Shown: positions 9,041 to 20,749 of the stretch, in pieces
How positions within the stretch are numbered: position 1 is the stretch's first letter
How the letters are laid out: every line of letters starts with the position of its first letter
NCBI RefSeq assembly: GCF_019649055.1
Contig: NW_026570417.1
Location: 62,001 to 126,000 of the forward strand
DNA: 64,000 nucleotides
DNA from: Paramacrobiotus metropolitanus
Lineage: Eukaryota; Tardigrada; Eutardigrada; Parachela; Macrobiotidae
Direction of reading: 5' to 3'
Position numbers and translations under genes: made by a program
The notes under the pieces: generated by a model
Seen by the model: the letters and a program-made list of their open reading frames with translations, nothing else
Told to the model about the DNA's origin: nothing
Database searches by the model: none

Positions 9041-11323
9041 ATGATGGAATCGGACTGGGCATTTCAACTGGAAGTGGGCTTTGAGCCGTGGCCGTATCGG
9101 CGCTTTGGCCGCAGTGTCAGCAACGGGAACACCGTGATGGTCCAGCAGAACGACGCCTGGTATCTGGGCTTCATCGAGGACATTGCCGACGACCAGCAGC
9201 ACATCTTCGTCAACTTCCACTGCACCGCGTTACCGGCCGCATGGCTGCCCGCCCACCGCGTCTTCCCGCACGATGTTCTCGCGGGGCCGCGCCGGGACGC
9301 CGACACGGTGCTGGCGGCGCTGCGCAGCGACCCCGCGGCGCCGCTGACATTCCAGCCGGGCGCCGTTGTCGGCTGGTGGCAGCGCGGCCGTGTGTTGTGC
9401 TGCGTGCAGACGACGGCCGATGGATCGACGCAGCGCCATCTCCTGCATCTGCTACGTACTGCCGCACCGCAGCTGCCGCGTCGGCCGCTGCTGCAGCCCC
9501 CCGCGTCGCCGCGCGAGGGAGTCTACACCGCCTACACGACGGACACGCTGGACGTGGCGCACGTCAACTGTATCGACACCAATCGACTGCAGTTCGAGAT
9601 GAATCGTGCGGTGTTCATTGCGCAGCACCGGGCACTGAATGGCCGGCCGCGGCACACAACCTACGGGATCCAACACACACGCTATTATATGCGCCTCGGC
9701 TCGGATTCCGTCAAGTTTCTCATCTGGCAGCGTCAAGAGGAGGATCGTCCGTGGAGCGCCGAGATGCTGTCGGAATGCGTCCGGCGCTGCTTGCAGAACG
9801 GGGTATTGGCTAACGATAATATGGGTATTATTAATGCAGATATCACAGAGCATGGCAGCAGTGCAGTTGCGCAGGAGGACGGCGACAGCGGGCGGTTGGC
9901 TGGTCTGCCGTTGGAAATCATCCAGTGCCTGCTGGACATGATGGATATCGTCACCCGAACTAGGCTGCAACGGTAAAATTAATATTAAACAGATTCCAGT
10001 ACGTCAGCTTACTGCGTATGCCCCGCCTGTGTGACGTAGGTGGGTGAGTGAATCTTGTACTAAGATACGGGTAGTGCGATGCTGGCGTTCAAAGCAATAG
10101 CCACTACGCTACCTAAGCTTAACGGGCCTTGACCCATGAATTCGCCTTTTCGGCTCTACTTACCTTTACGCAACTAATAATTATTATGAATCCGATATGA
10201 ACGTAAAGGCGTTCGTAACTCCCGTACTGTATCTGCGCCTGTATCAAGCCAGTGTACGGTACAACCGTAAAAGTAAGCTGCATGTATAACCTTGACTGCA
10301 GGGTTAGTCAGGCCTGGCACGAGGTGGCCACCAGTTGCCGACACCGGCACTGTCTGCTGGATTTCGGCCGGCGTGTACGCAGCACTAACATGTACGACGA
10401 AATGTACCGTCTGGGCCGACTGTTGTACCACGGTGTAACCCGTGACGTGCGGACGCTGGTGCTGAGCCGGTGGCGGCCCGGCGAGCACCGTCTGGCCGAG
10501 CGCAGCCTGCGTGTGGGCAGCAGCGACGTGACCCTCATTCGGCAGCTGGTCAGAATGCTCCGACCGGCACCGGCCGCGGCACTGCAGCGTATCATCTGCC
10601 ACCGCTGCGTCGTAACCGGCGACCTGCCCACCGTCTGGGCGGTGGTCAGTGAATGGAAGGCCAGTGCCCATGCGCCGCTCTACTTTCCCCTGCACCACCT
10701 GTCACCGCTGATGGACGTGTGCAGCGGCCAGCTGATCCTGGTTGATTACGTCCAGAACGACGCCGTCCAAGCCTTCCACCACTGCCGGCCCTCCTGGCAC
10801 TCCGACTTCACCCCCTTGACCGATGAGCCCTACCAGAGCCGCGACCCGGCGCCGCCGCTGCGGGTGGCCGTGCCCTTCCTGCGTCTGGACTGCGGCCAGG
10901 ACATTGTCGCGACTCTGACCGCCATGCGGACGGCCATGGAGGCCGCGCTGCCGGAGCCGCCGGCGGAGATGCGCCGGGTGGCCACGGACATGTACGCGTA
11001 CTGGCGCACGCGCGACACCTACTGGCGCGTCCTCCGCCATCTCCTCACCGCGTACGTATCACCACGCCCCATTTAACCGTGTGTTCGTCTTTGCTAAAAG
11101 GAACCGGCGTCCTGGACTAATATAAGAAAGGTCACGGTGGACTACAGTCAGTGCTCATTCACCGGTTGTGTGTTGCAGTACGGAGCCGGGCGGACCGGCA
11201 TGGGAGGAAGCCGACTTCCCCAGCACCCCGCTGCCGCAGCTGACCCGTCTAACCGTCTTCGCTCTGGACTCCATGTGGGGCCCGCGCAGCGGTTCGGATG
11301 ACGCTGGCGCCGCGGAACCGTAA
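9041..11323 (+). CDS. F-box-like protein, three exons, 608 aa
   Basis: Exons are 9041-9972, 10302-11051 and 11179-11323. Donors are CG|GTAAAA and GC|GTACGT, acceptors TGCAG and TTGCAG; phases agree and the sum is 609 codons including TAA. An F-box-like helix set spans the first junction at about residues 290-325 (GLPLEIIQCLLDMMD, then TRLQR, then VSQAWHEVATSC). F-box proteins bind SKP1 in SCF ubiquitin ligases and choose substrates; this role is inferred from the motif only. The N-terminal 90 residues (VMVQQNDAWYLGFIEDI, IFVNFHCTALPAAWLPAHRVFPH) recall a Tudor-like beta fold reading 'medium-function-position', but this is weak. The C-terminal 270 residues lack a recognised domain. A second Met follows the first. 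Two decayed relatives lie at 5085-6250 and 29071-30660. Confidence 0.75.
10030..10150 (-). mobile_element. Possible tRNA-derived SINE fragment in intron 1
   Basis: Read on the minus strand, GGTAGCGTAGTGGCTATTGC resembles a polymerase III A-box, and AAGATTCACTCACC about 45 nt later is a weak B-box. No cloverleaf or tail was established. It lies inside intron 1 of the F-box-like gene, opposite to it. Confidence 0.3.
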
Positions 11324-12896
11324 CAGTAATGTTCCACACCCAATAATCCACTATCGCTGATTATTCGAGCAGGTCTGTCATGATACATAGACTTTACGAC
11401 ATGAATGCGAATCGTAGGACAAAACAAATGCAAAGACAGTAAAATTCCGGAAGACGTTCGCCTTACCACCTTCATACGATACTGAAGTGGTGGTATTATT
11501 TTTATTTACATCAGAAAAGATCCCGAAAATAAATTAAAAAATTTGATTGAACAAGAATTAAAGTCAGAAACGTGAAATTAATGATACCGTAATGATAATT
11601 TGTATCTTTTTATGTTTTTTTTTTCTTTTCTAATTTTTCTGTTGTAATTATTCCTGTTTGTGTTACAAACTTGTGACGTGACTGGCTCGAGCTAATAAAG
11701 AAAAAAATTTTATGTAGAAATTGATCGGTTTGTGATTGTGGGTGAACGTACATTTCCTACACCACCAATCACCGAGGGCGGCTGCTCTACACCTCAAACG
11801 TAGTGAGGCGAAAGTGATCGCGTAGCTCAGGATCTGCACTACTGGTGGAAGCAATTTCTCTATTGCGCTGTGTCAGCAACAGGTGCTTCGCCCTCGGTCA
11901 GTCTTGAGTGGCCATCCTGCACTACGAGATGGTCCGCAGAGAGAATTTGTGTGGTTCTAATACTATACTTAGTGTTGACCATTTTTATCTGTCATAAAAC
12001 AAACATTAATTATATCTGCTTTTTTGCAAGCGTTTATTTACTGTACAAAATCTCGTCTTGTAAAATGTCGCGGATCGAGTTGCATGGGAATCTGCGTAAG
12101 TACAGATGGGATAGCTGTGTTGTATTTTTTAAGAAGCGTGTGAGTAGCGAACAGACAGCAGCTGGATCTTGTACCATTTTCTTGAGCATAACCAGCGCAT
12201 TCAGTGGATCGCTCTCCAGAAGGGGAATTTTGTGTGTTGCAGGCCCATCGCAGGCACACCGACTGCGCGCTCGCCCGCAGGACGTAGAAGCCATCCAGAC
12301 CGCGATTCATGCGCGCCTCGCTGGGTTTTCAGACTACCCGATCCTGGTGGATGTGCTGATCCATTCTCTCCCCTACCCGGTCAGAATCGTCCTCTTCAGA
12401 ATCGTAGAATTCAGAATCATTCTATTATGGAAAATAGAAAGTTGCAAGTAAAAGTTTCGAGTTAGAATATTTTCTGTCGATTTGAAGAAATCACGTAAAC
12501 TCAGCTTGAACGTACGGCACTTACTGTATGCCAGGATGGCGATTTTGAAAAGCATTTTGTGGAATTATTACAAAAACAGCTGCGCATTGGGCAGCCCCTG
12601 CGGGTGGCGTATGACAACTGTATTGATTTATTTTTGACGATTAATTAATCTAATTTTAAATTGTATAATAATGGGCGTGGAGTCACATCATGTGAGCTTC
12701 GCGCTGCATTATCTTCACGACTGCACAAGTTTAAACCGCTGATTTTTTTCTCTTAGGCTCGATCGGATGACATGGATTTTCCTGTGGGGACTGACTGTTC
12801 CCTTGCTTTAAGCGCGCCGTAGACGCGCGCATCGTGGCAGTTCCTAACTTCCTGTTCCGGATGAAATGTCCTTGGTTTTTTTACTGGTCTGCCTTT
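11324..12896. other. No firm gene; possible coding relic near 12.06-12.65 kb
   Basis: AATAAA-like signals follow the F-box-like gene (about 11530 and 11695). A plus-strand frame beginning MSRIELHGNLRKYRW at 12065 and the frame DFEKHFVELLQKQLRIGQPL near 12550 look protein-like in composition. They are not linked by convincing splice sites and match no family I know. They may be remnants of another member of the local gene family. Confidence 0.3.
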
Positions 12897-13256
12897 GTTT
12901 AGGCCACGAAATTATAGAAACCCCCCCCCCCCCCCGAAATTATCGCCCCGGGGCGCTTATCAAGTTGCGGCGCCGCGCTTTTTTAGTCTGTTGTCGGTAC
13001 AGTCTGAATGGTACATTTTTCTAAATTATTTAAATTCCACTTATGCACACCCGTACAACCATGATTTTCTAACGGATGTATTTTTTACTGAATTATTTCT
13101 GTAATGTTCATACATATTTATCTCGTAAAAGGTGAAGTAAGATGAGCGCGTTATTCATTTGAAATCTTAGACGCCCCCTGCGGTTTTAAGCGCCCCCTCC
13201 CAAAGCTCTCGAAAAAATAAAAGCCCAGGGCGTCAATATCGGGTTTTACGGTAAAT
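12897..13256. mobile_element. Degraded TIR-element candidate with poly-C run
   Basis: The right end GGGCGTCAATATCGGGTTTTACGGTA and nearby words GACGCCCCC and GCGCCCCC have a composition typical of DNA-transposon ends. The left side has CGCCCCGGGGCGCTTATCAAG after a run of about 15 C at 12922. Inverted matching is only partial, so the call is tentative. Confidence 0.3.
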
Positions 13257-13822
13257 AATAATATAGAAATATTTGTCAGCATGCAAATAAACCTATCGTG
13301 CGAAATTAATTGACAATCCCTCTAACTCATTAATAACTATAGGAAAAAGATTTAAAAAAGTAAAAAAACTTGCAGATTAAAAATTAAATTGATCTATAAA
13401 AATAATCTGTTAAAAAAGAATTAACTTGTAAATTAAACAGACCAAAGATAGAACAAAAACAAATTAAGCAGAAAACTGATCAATAAATGATAAAAAATTA
13501 CCGCTAGCACGCCCAGACGACACGGTTCATCGGTCACGTTAATATTTAATAACAAAATCGATCAAGCCATTTCCCGCCTGTCTATAACAATTGCCAATCA
13601 GCAAAACGCTTAAACAGCTTTCTCTATTCATTAGTTATCCATGCAACCACACCCGCCTCAAAAATAGATTAAAAACAAGCCATCCGTAAAAAAAACAGCG
13701 AGAACACAAGTCTCCTCGTCTGGTGAGAGTTGCGATCCTCCCGTACAACAGTCCGAAGACATATTGATTCCGCCGCGACACAAACGCGCATAACCATTCC
13801 AGTTTCCACATTCACCAGGAGA
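13257..13822. other. No supported gene
   Basis: AT-rich sequence with many short A and T runs. It lies 3' of the last recognisable CHD-like exon and may include its former 3' UTR. No other signal is seen. Confidence 0.5.
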
Positions 13823-14488
13823 TCAGCTATGGGGATGAACAAAAGGGCCACAATCCGGGTTCCAAACCATACCAACACGAAAACGGAAAGACTTTCCTCG
13901 TCCGCCGCTTTGTCGCTCGTCGGCGGCCTTCTCCAGCCGACGGTGCTCCCGCTCCTTCCGGAACTCCTCCCGCTCGCGATTCCGCGGGGGGCGGCCGCGC
14001 GGGCGCCCGACGGACCGTTCCTCCTTGTCGCGTTCGCGTTCCCGGTGGGTGCGCGCGGACCCGGCGAACTGGGCGGGGGGATGCCGTGGTCCCGCGTCCC
14101 CGCTTCTCCTTGGTCGCCCGGGTCTTCTCCGCCGCGGTGGGTCGATCGAAGTCGTTGAGGAGCGGGCCGGGCCCCATGGGGAAGCCGGCGGCGGCGGCCT
14201 GCGCGAACACCGGATTGAGGCCCGGGAATAAGCCGGCCTGCGGGAAGATGAAGGGCAGCTGCGACTGCATCATGCTCTCCAGGGCGGCGGCTTGTTGTTG
14301 CTGCTCCTTCTCCGCCTTGTCCTTCTCAGCTTTGCTCTTGCGGGAGGAGGAGCCGACGGCGGCGGTGGTGTCGCGCTCCCGGTCGCGTTCCCGCTCGCGG
14401 GTCTTGGAGGAGGAGGACGACGACGCGGTGGAGGCCGCGTCGCCCTTCTTCCCGGAGGAATTACCTTTCAGACTACCCGCGCTCTCGC
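13823..14488 (-). pseudogene. CHD7/kismet-like C-terminal exon, decayed
   Basis: The exon opens after an acceptor (TTATTTTCAG) at 14488. It encodes a Ser-rich stretch, the RERERDRERD charged run, EKEQQQQAAALESMMQ, and a Pro/Phe/Gly-rich tract (PFIFPQAGLFPGLNPVF) like the hydrophobic C-terminus of CHD7-group remodellers. The downstream half continues in another frame, where GRPRGRPPRNRER forms an AT-hook and is followed by EEFRKEREHRRLEKAADERQ, ending at a stop at 13823. The frame change maps near a run of six G at about 14074-14079 and could be a one-base indel or a sequencing error. Confidence 0.6.
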
Positions 14489-15097
14489 CTGAAAATAACC
14501 CCACAATCTCCAAACAAAAATTCCAAGAAAATTGTTTAAATATAATGTAGGACAAAAAAATCGATTCTCCCTCTTTAAAATGTTTTCTTCGTATAGGTTT
14601 TCTCATAAATAAGAAATTTTACCAAATATCAAAAACCACATATCATTAACGAAAAACATTTTTATAAACCGGCTGAAAATCTGATCAGTTATCCCGATGA
14701 AATAATATTCTTCAAAAATAAATGTTTTATCTCTAACCGCTGCTTGATTCTGAAGCAGTTTAATTCGAAATCGATTGTAAAATAAAATTTTCAATTTAAA
14801 ATACGAATTTTTGGAACCTGTTGACCAGAAATTATAATTCGGTTAAATGTAAGTAAAGAAATTTAAAGAGCATTAATTATTATTTTTATTTATGGTAGTA
14901 ATTTCTTGGAGCTATGTCTAGGAAGAAAAATAAGATAGAATTTGATTCACGTTTTTTTTGTCCTACACTATAATTGGAGTGAAAATCATCTGTAAAGCTC
15001 ACAAAGTTTCCACAGCTGCAAGTGATCTACCATCGAGCCGAATCCCAATAAAAAAAATCACAAATCCGCAATAAAGAAACGAGAAACTCCCACGTAC

Positions 15098-15626
15098 CGT
15101 CGGCCGGCATCCCGGGCAGCATCCCCATCAACGCACTGGACAGCGGGAAGCCGGGGAGTCCCGGGAAGGGCATGGGGAAGCGCGAGGCAGCCCCGGCAGA
15201 AAGGCCCCGCCCAGCGGGAAGCCGGGCGCGAAGGGGTTGCCCGCGGCGAAGAGGTTGGCCGCCGGACTGCCGGCGAGATTGTCGCCGCTGCTGCTGCTGG
15301 CGGCGCTCTTCCGGCCGCGCTTCTCCTTCCCGGAGGAGGTCGACGGGGGAGCAGCGGACATGGCGCCCTGCTCGCGGAGGATAGCCGCCTAGGCCGCGTC
15401 GATGTCGTAGTCCTGGTTGGTCTCCAGCCACTCCACCAGCGATTTCAGCTGCGGCGCTTTGCGTCCCGAGATCTTCTTCCCCGACTTCCGGTGGATGACT
15501 GTCACGTTCTCCTCGCCGGTTAGGTGCAGGCCCGTGTCGCCAGCGCCCCCGCCCCAGGAGCTGCCCGAAGCAAAGTCGTCGGCGGCGCTGGGTTTCGACG
15601 ATGTCGACACGCCGTTGGTGAATGAT
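15098..15626 (-). pseudogene. CHD7/kismet-like exon with second BRK domain
   Basis: BRK domain at about 15520-15400: LTGEENVTVIHRKSGKKISG followed by KAPQLKSLVEWLETNQDYDI, closely matching the second BRK repeat of vertebrate CHD7. An in-frame TAG (15391-15389) follows DIDAA. The same frame then continues with AAILREQGAM and KEKRGRKS, so the stop probably replaced a sense codon. The Gly/Pro/Phe-rich tail (NLFAAGNPFAPGFPLGGAFL, then in another frame FPGLPGFPLSSALMGMLPGM) requires a frame change near 15190. The donor ACG|GTACGT ends the exon at 15098. The acceptor at 15626 is uncertain because its phase does not match the BRK1 exon. Confidence 0.7.
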
Positions 15627-15943
15627 CTAATCACACCGGAAAAATTAGTGCAATTATCCAAAAATAAATCACCATTATTTTAAGCATTTATTTCTTAATT
15701 TCTTAATATTTCAATTAATTTTCTACACACTCGTATTTGTCGGGCAGTATTTCTTAATATTTTTCACACTCGTATTTCTTAATTGTACTCGTATATTTAC
15801 GCGATTATTATTTCCTGTGTCTCCATTGAATAATTATTGTTTTATTTATTATCACATTTTATTAAAGACAACGCTCCTATTTATTAAAGTAATTTTTCCT
15901 GTTGCAAATATTATTCATTTTTTATTGACTAAAAACTACTCAC

Positions 15944-16165
15944 GTTGGGGAAGGTGATGCCGGGAATCTGGAAGGCCTGCGTGTCGACGGCGTAGTGCGG
16001 GTTCTTCATGAGCCAGTCGGCCAGGTCCTTCTGGCGCGGCGCCTTGTCGCCCTGCAGCACGCTGCCGTCGCGCATGTTAACGACCGGCACGCGGCTGTCG
16101 GGGTCGAAGGCGTTGTGCTGCGTGTGCTCCGCCTCCTGACGCTGCTTCTTCAGCAACGTGTCCAC
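15944..16165 (-). pseudogene. CHD7/kismet-like exon with first BRK domain
   Basis: A clean 222-nt exon of 74 codons, phase 0 at both ends, with acceptor TTGTGTTGCGCAG and donor CCCAAC|GTGAGT. It encodes VDTLLKKQRQEAEHTQHNAF and DPDSRVPVVNMRDGSVLQGD, then KAPRQKDLADWLMKNPHYAVD. This is the BRK fold (Brahma/Kismet), a small domain of Trithorax-class remodellers that matches the first BRK repeat of CHD7. This exon is itself intact. It is listed as part of a pseudogene because neighbouring exons are broken and the remodelling ATPase core is absent from the window. Confidence 0.75.
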
Positions 16166-16394
16166 CTGCGCAACACAACCGACCGTCACCGATATCAAAT
16201 AAATTCAACCCAACTTGTATAAATTCATCGCAAATAAATACATAGTTATCACTTTCCGCAAATAAATTAATTCACATTAATTTGCCGCACTAAATAGACT
16301 TACCGGAAATAGTTCAACAAATTTATCAATAAAATCGGTATTAATTTTCCGCGTAAAAAAATCTGCCGCTGTTGTAATTAACCGCAAATAAATA

Positions 16395-17140
16395 AGGGTG
16401 ACACTATAGGCACCCCAAAAACCCCCGTTTACTGTAGGCACCCCTTTTCCGCACCCCGTTAATTAAAGGCACCCTTATCTTATTAATTGATTCTTTCGTG
16501 CACCCTGTTTTTTATAGGCACCCCTATGAAACTTTAGCACATTATACTGTAATTGTAGTGTTAGAACCTAGATACGGTAATGTTGAAAACTACTGCTTGT
16601 ACGCTGTTGTTGTGCAAGATCGCCACGGGAAAGGTCGACCAGTTGCACTTTGTTTTATGTCATATGAAAGGAACCACTATATCGACGCGTTTTTCACCGT
16701 CTTTAAAAACTGCCACAAAGACTGGGGGTAAGGAAAAACTTTGGTGTCCGAAAAGAACCCAAGGAGGCCACCCGGTGTCCGAAAAGAACCGACAGAAAAC
16801 CGGCATCCGAAATTACAACTGCGAAACGAAACATCAAAATTACCGCCGACGATGCCATCCTCATTAGATCTAAGTTAGCAGATCAGCCTCACCGCCCGAT
16901 CATCGGATGGAAAGCCTGATTCTGTCTGTATGCGAGTATCTGTATGAGACTGATGCACGTACAGTACATGAAATCATTATCGAATTCTGTATCCGAAATA
17001 TGCTATTAAAGGGTGCCTATAAAATACACTGACAGGGTGTTTCTATTTAATAAACAGAAAAGGGTGTCTATAAATTACGGGGTGCGAGAAGGGGTGCCTA
17101 TAATAAACGAGGGTGTAAGGGGGTGCCTATAGTGATTTCC
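16395..17140. mobile_element. MITE with repeated TATAGGCACCCC ends
   Basis: The ends are inverted: CACTATAGGCACCCC from 16402 on the left, and its complement GGGTGCCTATAGTG ending at 17133 on the right. Further copies of ATAGGCACCC and GGGTGCCTATA are spaced through the first and last 130 bp. AATAAATA flanks both sides (16387-16394 and 17141-17148), a possible 8-bp target duplication, but the surroundings are rich in AATAAATA so chance is possible. The element lies in the intron upstream of the BRK1 exon. The short frames inside match nothing. Confidence 0.75.
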
Positions 17141-17228
17141 AATAAATAAATTCACATTAATTTACCGGAACAAAAAAATTAAAAAAATAAAATAATTCAA
17201 TTAAAATATAAAAAAATATTCTTCATAC

Positions 17229-17836
17229 CTTTTGTTTTAAAACAGGGGGGAGTCAAACTCCGAAAAATTGCCGGTTGACACCCCCTCTATGACGCCCCTG
17301 CCTTTTGACTCAGTTTGGATGCTTTCTCGCCGGACGCGCCCTTCCTTGCGACTGCCGGCCGGCGACGCCGTGCTCTTCCCGGTCAAATCTAGCACTCCTT
17401 CCATCTCCGGCGCCAGACTGTTGTTACTGCTGCGCCCAAGGGCGGGCGGTGGTCCCAGCCGATTGGGTGACCTCTACGGCTCAATCTCCCTATCCCGGTC
17501 CCTGTCCCGCTCTTTCACCTTCTCCCTTCTCTCCTCATGCCCCGCCCTTAACCTCTTCACATCAGCCGTCGCCGCCGACAGGAACGCCTGTTGTTGCTGC
17601 AGCAGCGCCTGTTGCGCGGCGTGATAAGCCGTTCCGCTTCGATCTCCGCCTTGGGCCGGCGTACGCGGCGCCCTCGGCGGGGCTCCAGGCCGTTCAGTCC
17701 CGGGATGTGGCGGCCGCGGCTAGCATGGTGAAGTCGGGGTTGTCTAAAAAGTTCTCGGGGTTGAACTGCAGCTGTAGCTGCACCGTCACCGCCGGCGGAT
17801 GCGCGAGGGACGGTTGGAATTTCCAGAAGCCACTTC
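17229..17836 (-). pseudogene. CHD7/kismet-like exon upstream of BRK, heavily decayed
   Basis: Protein-like words occur in different minus-strand frames: VQLQLQFNPENFLDNPDFTM (about 17800-17740), RRGRRVRRPKAEIEAERL (about 17680-17630, compare the RRGRRPKSEI motif of CHD7), HAAQQALLQQQQAFLSAATA (about 17625-17570), and EGVLDLTGKSTASP (about 17400). Stops and several frame changes separate them. The donor AAAAG|GTATGA closes the exon at 17229. At its upstream side the exon directly abuts the Ty3/Gypsy fossil. Confidence 0.55.
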
Positions 17837-17849
17837 TGTACTAGGTATA

Positions 17850-20420
17850 TAGATAACCCCTGTCTTTTCTTCTGTTTGCCTGACTCGCTTTTGGTGACGA
17901 TAATTGTAATATTTCTCCAGTAGCCATCTCCATCCAAAGCATCGAAAGAATATCACCAAAAGAAGCATCAGTCCGAGGATTACAAATAGAGAGATAAAAA
18001 TAGCTCGAGTTGCGGGAAATAGAGTCCAATCCATGAGGCTAGTAGTAGTTCGAATTTGTTGTTTTGTTGAAGAACCTCGGCTAATGAATTTGAATCTGTA
18101 TCATCAAAGAAAGCGTTCATCTCTCCCACTAAATCCAACGCATGGTGTTGTGTCTTATCTGATGTGTCGAGTCCCTCTAGTAGCGCTTGATCCGGTTTGT
18201 ATTTAAAAGATTTAACAAACCTAGCGTGTTGTATGGCTATTGATTTGGTGACCTTTTGCCAATCGCGGAGTGAACTGTTGTACTCTAGTGTTTGGTCTCC
18301 GAAAGCCGCAAAACCGCCTCTATGGAGGCAAGGCGTAAATTTGTATTTAGTGTGTCCATCTATGGCAATAGTGTAATTTTCTTGGATAAGTGGCTCATAT
18401 CCACAGGATGTCAGCTTTGCGTTAACTTGAACGTCCTCGGCCAGGCATTGGTAGACAAGTGCCTGCTCGCCGTTAGCTGTGACTGTGGTACAAGCGGGGA
18501 GATCGAGAATTTTGGCTGCGCGGATTCCCGAAAATCGGGACAGCAGGTGTAAGAGCTCCGCGGTGTTTTGTCTCTGCTTACAGTCCAGTTTATAGCTTTC
18601 TTGTGCTAGGATGTTTGACGTGCTGATTGCTGTGTCTGATAAGTGCTGTAAATGAGCAGTTAAGTATCGGAAAGAATTCCAGTAGTGGTCGTGATTATCT
18701 GTCCATGGCTGATGATGCAACATTGAGAAAAATTTCTTTATGTTGTCCTTAGGACTAAGAATTGGGGCGCTAGTTGAGCGGAGTGTTTGTATTTCTCCGT
18801 ACCGCTGCGCATATGCATTGTCTGGTACGTTACTATAGGATGGGGATTGTGTTACTGGTTGTGGTCGGTAGGGTTCTGGTTCTTGAGCCATATTTCGGAC
18901 TCGCTGAAAAGCAGTTGGTTTTCTTTGTCCCAAGCCTAGGACTCGATTTAAGACGGGGCCAAGGAATAAGTCTGATCTCTGTGGTGTAACTAGAGGACTG
19001 GAAGACGGTGTAGGGCGATTTTGTAAGTCGTTAATTCGGCGTTGCATCTCACGTTTTTCGTTTTCGTATTCTTCTTCTCTACGTGCTTCGTTCCGACGTG
19101 ATTCCTCAATGATCCCTCGGTAACTTGTCAGCTGTTGTTGTAGTTGATCCACATAATTATCTTCTTCTCGCTGTTCTGTGGGACTTAGAGTCGGGTACGA
19201 ACTTTCGGTTTCAGGGACATATGGTTCGGTTTGCGAAATTGGGATGGTAAATGGTTCCAAAGTGGTCGTTGTGTCGTAAATATCGCGAGGTACTGTAGCA
19301 TGTGACCGTGCTGAAACCTCGTCGGTTTGTTGAAGAGGTTGTAACTGTTGTGTTGGGTCATCTTCCGTCGCTACAGCATAGTACGGGAGTAGAGTCGGCG
19401 TAGTCATTTGTGTTGTTGATCTGGGTCGTTTCGTGCGCGTTGTGGCAGAGTTAAAGGAAAGTCGATGCGGCCATAACCTCTGCCGGTGGATCGTCGTAAG
19501 TATTACGAAAGAAAGACTGTGAATCGCGTTTGAATCTTTGTAGATCCTCAAGGTCCTCCTTAGTTGCCTTGAAAGTCTTTCTATCTATTGATATATATGT
19601 TTGCGGAAAACCTTCGACCGCATAAACTGGTTTGCGAAAAGAACAGTTGGTTTGTACTGGTATTTCTTTAAAGATAAAGTCCACTTGACGAAACGAATCT
19701 CTGAGTTTGTAGTGATTGGGTCCTAGGGTTGTTATTTGAGCATTTTCTCCTGGCAATTCTTGAAATTTACACTGACGTTGTGTAGGTTCTTGCTTGGTGT
19801 TCCAGATGAACGTAGCATGATTTCTAATGGCGAACCCTGCTTTTCTGGATGTTGAAAGAGGGCCCAAGAAACTATAAATGGGTTCGTTTTCAGAATCTTG
19901 CGTAAGGGTTGTTTCTTCAAGGGTGCATTGTACTACGGTGTTGACCGTTGTTGTTAACCATGAATAGTCTTTTCTAGGCTTTCCATTGAATACCCATACA
20001 TTCGAATTTGGACGTGCTACCATGGGGTTACCGAAACAGGACCTAGTTGACGAGATGAGTTTACATTCCGAATCTGTGAGGTCCCTTTTTGCAGAACTTG
20101 GAAGATGGTCTAAGGACCCGAAAAATGACTGAGTGATTTCCATGGTAACTGTAGTTGCCGTGCAAACTGTTGCTGGAAAGGAAAGAGAAGGACGTTGAAC
20201 TGCAAAAAATGGAGTAGTTTGCCTGAATTGGAGACGGATTTGTAGGTAATGGTGCACATTTTGTGTAATCTGCCATGTCCAGAACTCCCAGGAATTGTTG
20301 ATGTTCACAGTTACAGATTGTAAAAGCTTTACACTCTGCTCCTGGAATAGTGCAAAGAATTATCATTGTCCAGGCAAGCAAAGACGCCATGTTGAATGGT
20401 TTCATATTTGCGATGTAGTT
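17850..20420 (-). mobile_element. env-like region of the Ty3/Gypsy fossil
   Basis: The region has a signal-like hydrophobic start, a Cys-rich N-terminal segment (AECKAFTICNC, GVLDMADYTKC) and a large ectodomain with a Gln-rich coiled part. It ends in a membrane anchor (AIFISLFVILGLMLLLVIFF) followed by a basic tail. The Cys motif is of the type seen in envelope proteins of arthropod and mollusc retroelements. Known relatives express env from a spliced RNA. Confidence 0.65.
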
Positions 20421-20749
20421 AACTTTCGCAGTTCTTTTAGCACGGGGCTTGTTCCAGAGAGATTTATCAACCGGTCCCAGATTTTTTAGTTCTCTGGACC
20501 CTTTTGGTTTTTTAAGTTTCGTGGTATTTTTCGCTTTCTTAGGCGTTTCTCCTATGGGTTGCTGAGGCGGAATAGGGTTTTCCGGAGAGTTTTCTCCGAT
20601 ATTTTCGGTTGGAGTTTCTATTTGTGGTATCGGTTTGGGAATTCGAGGCTTGAGATTGGAAACTGGTAAAAGCGGTTTGTCGGGATCTATTAAGGGCATA
20701 GGTTCGTCGATTGAAGGTTCCTCCCATAACTGAAGATCTTGCCGGTCAT

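Noticed and set aside
16498-16867. Overlapping 77- and 95-codon frames
   Set aside because: Entirely within a MITE with no transposase motif.
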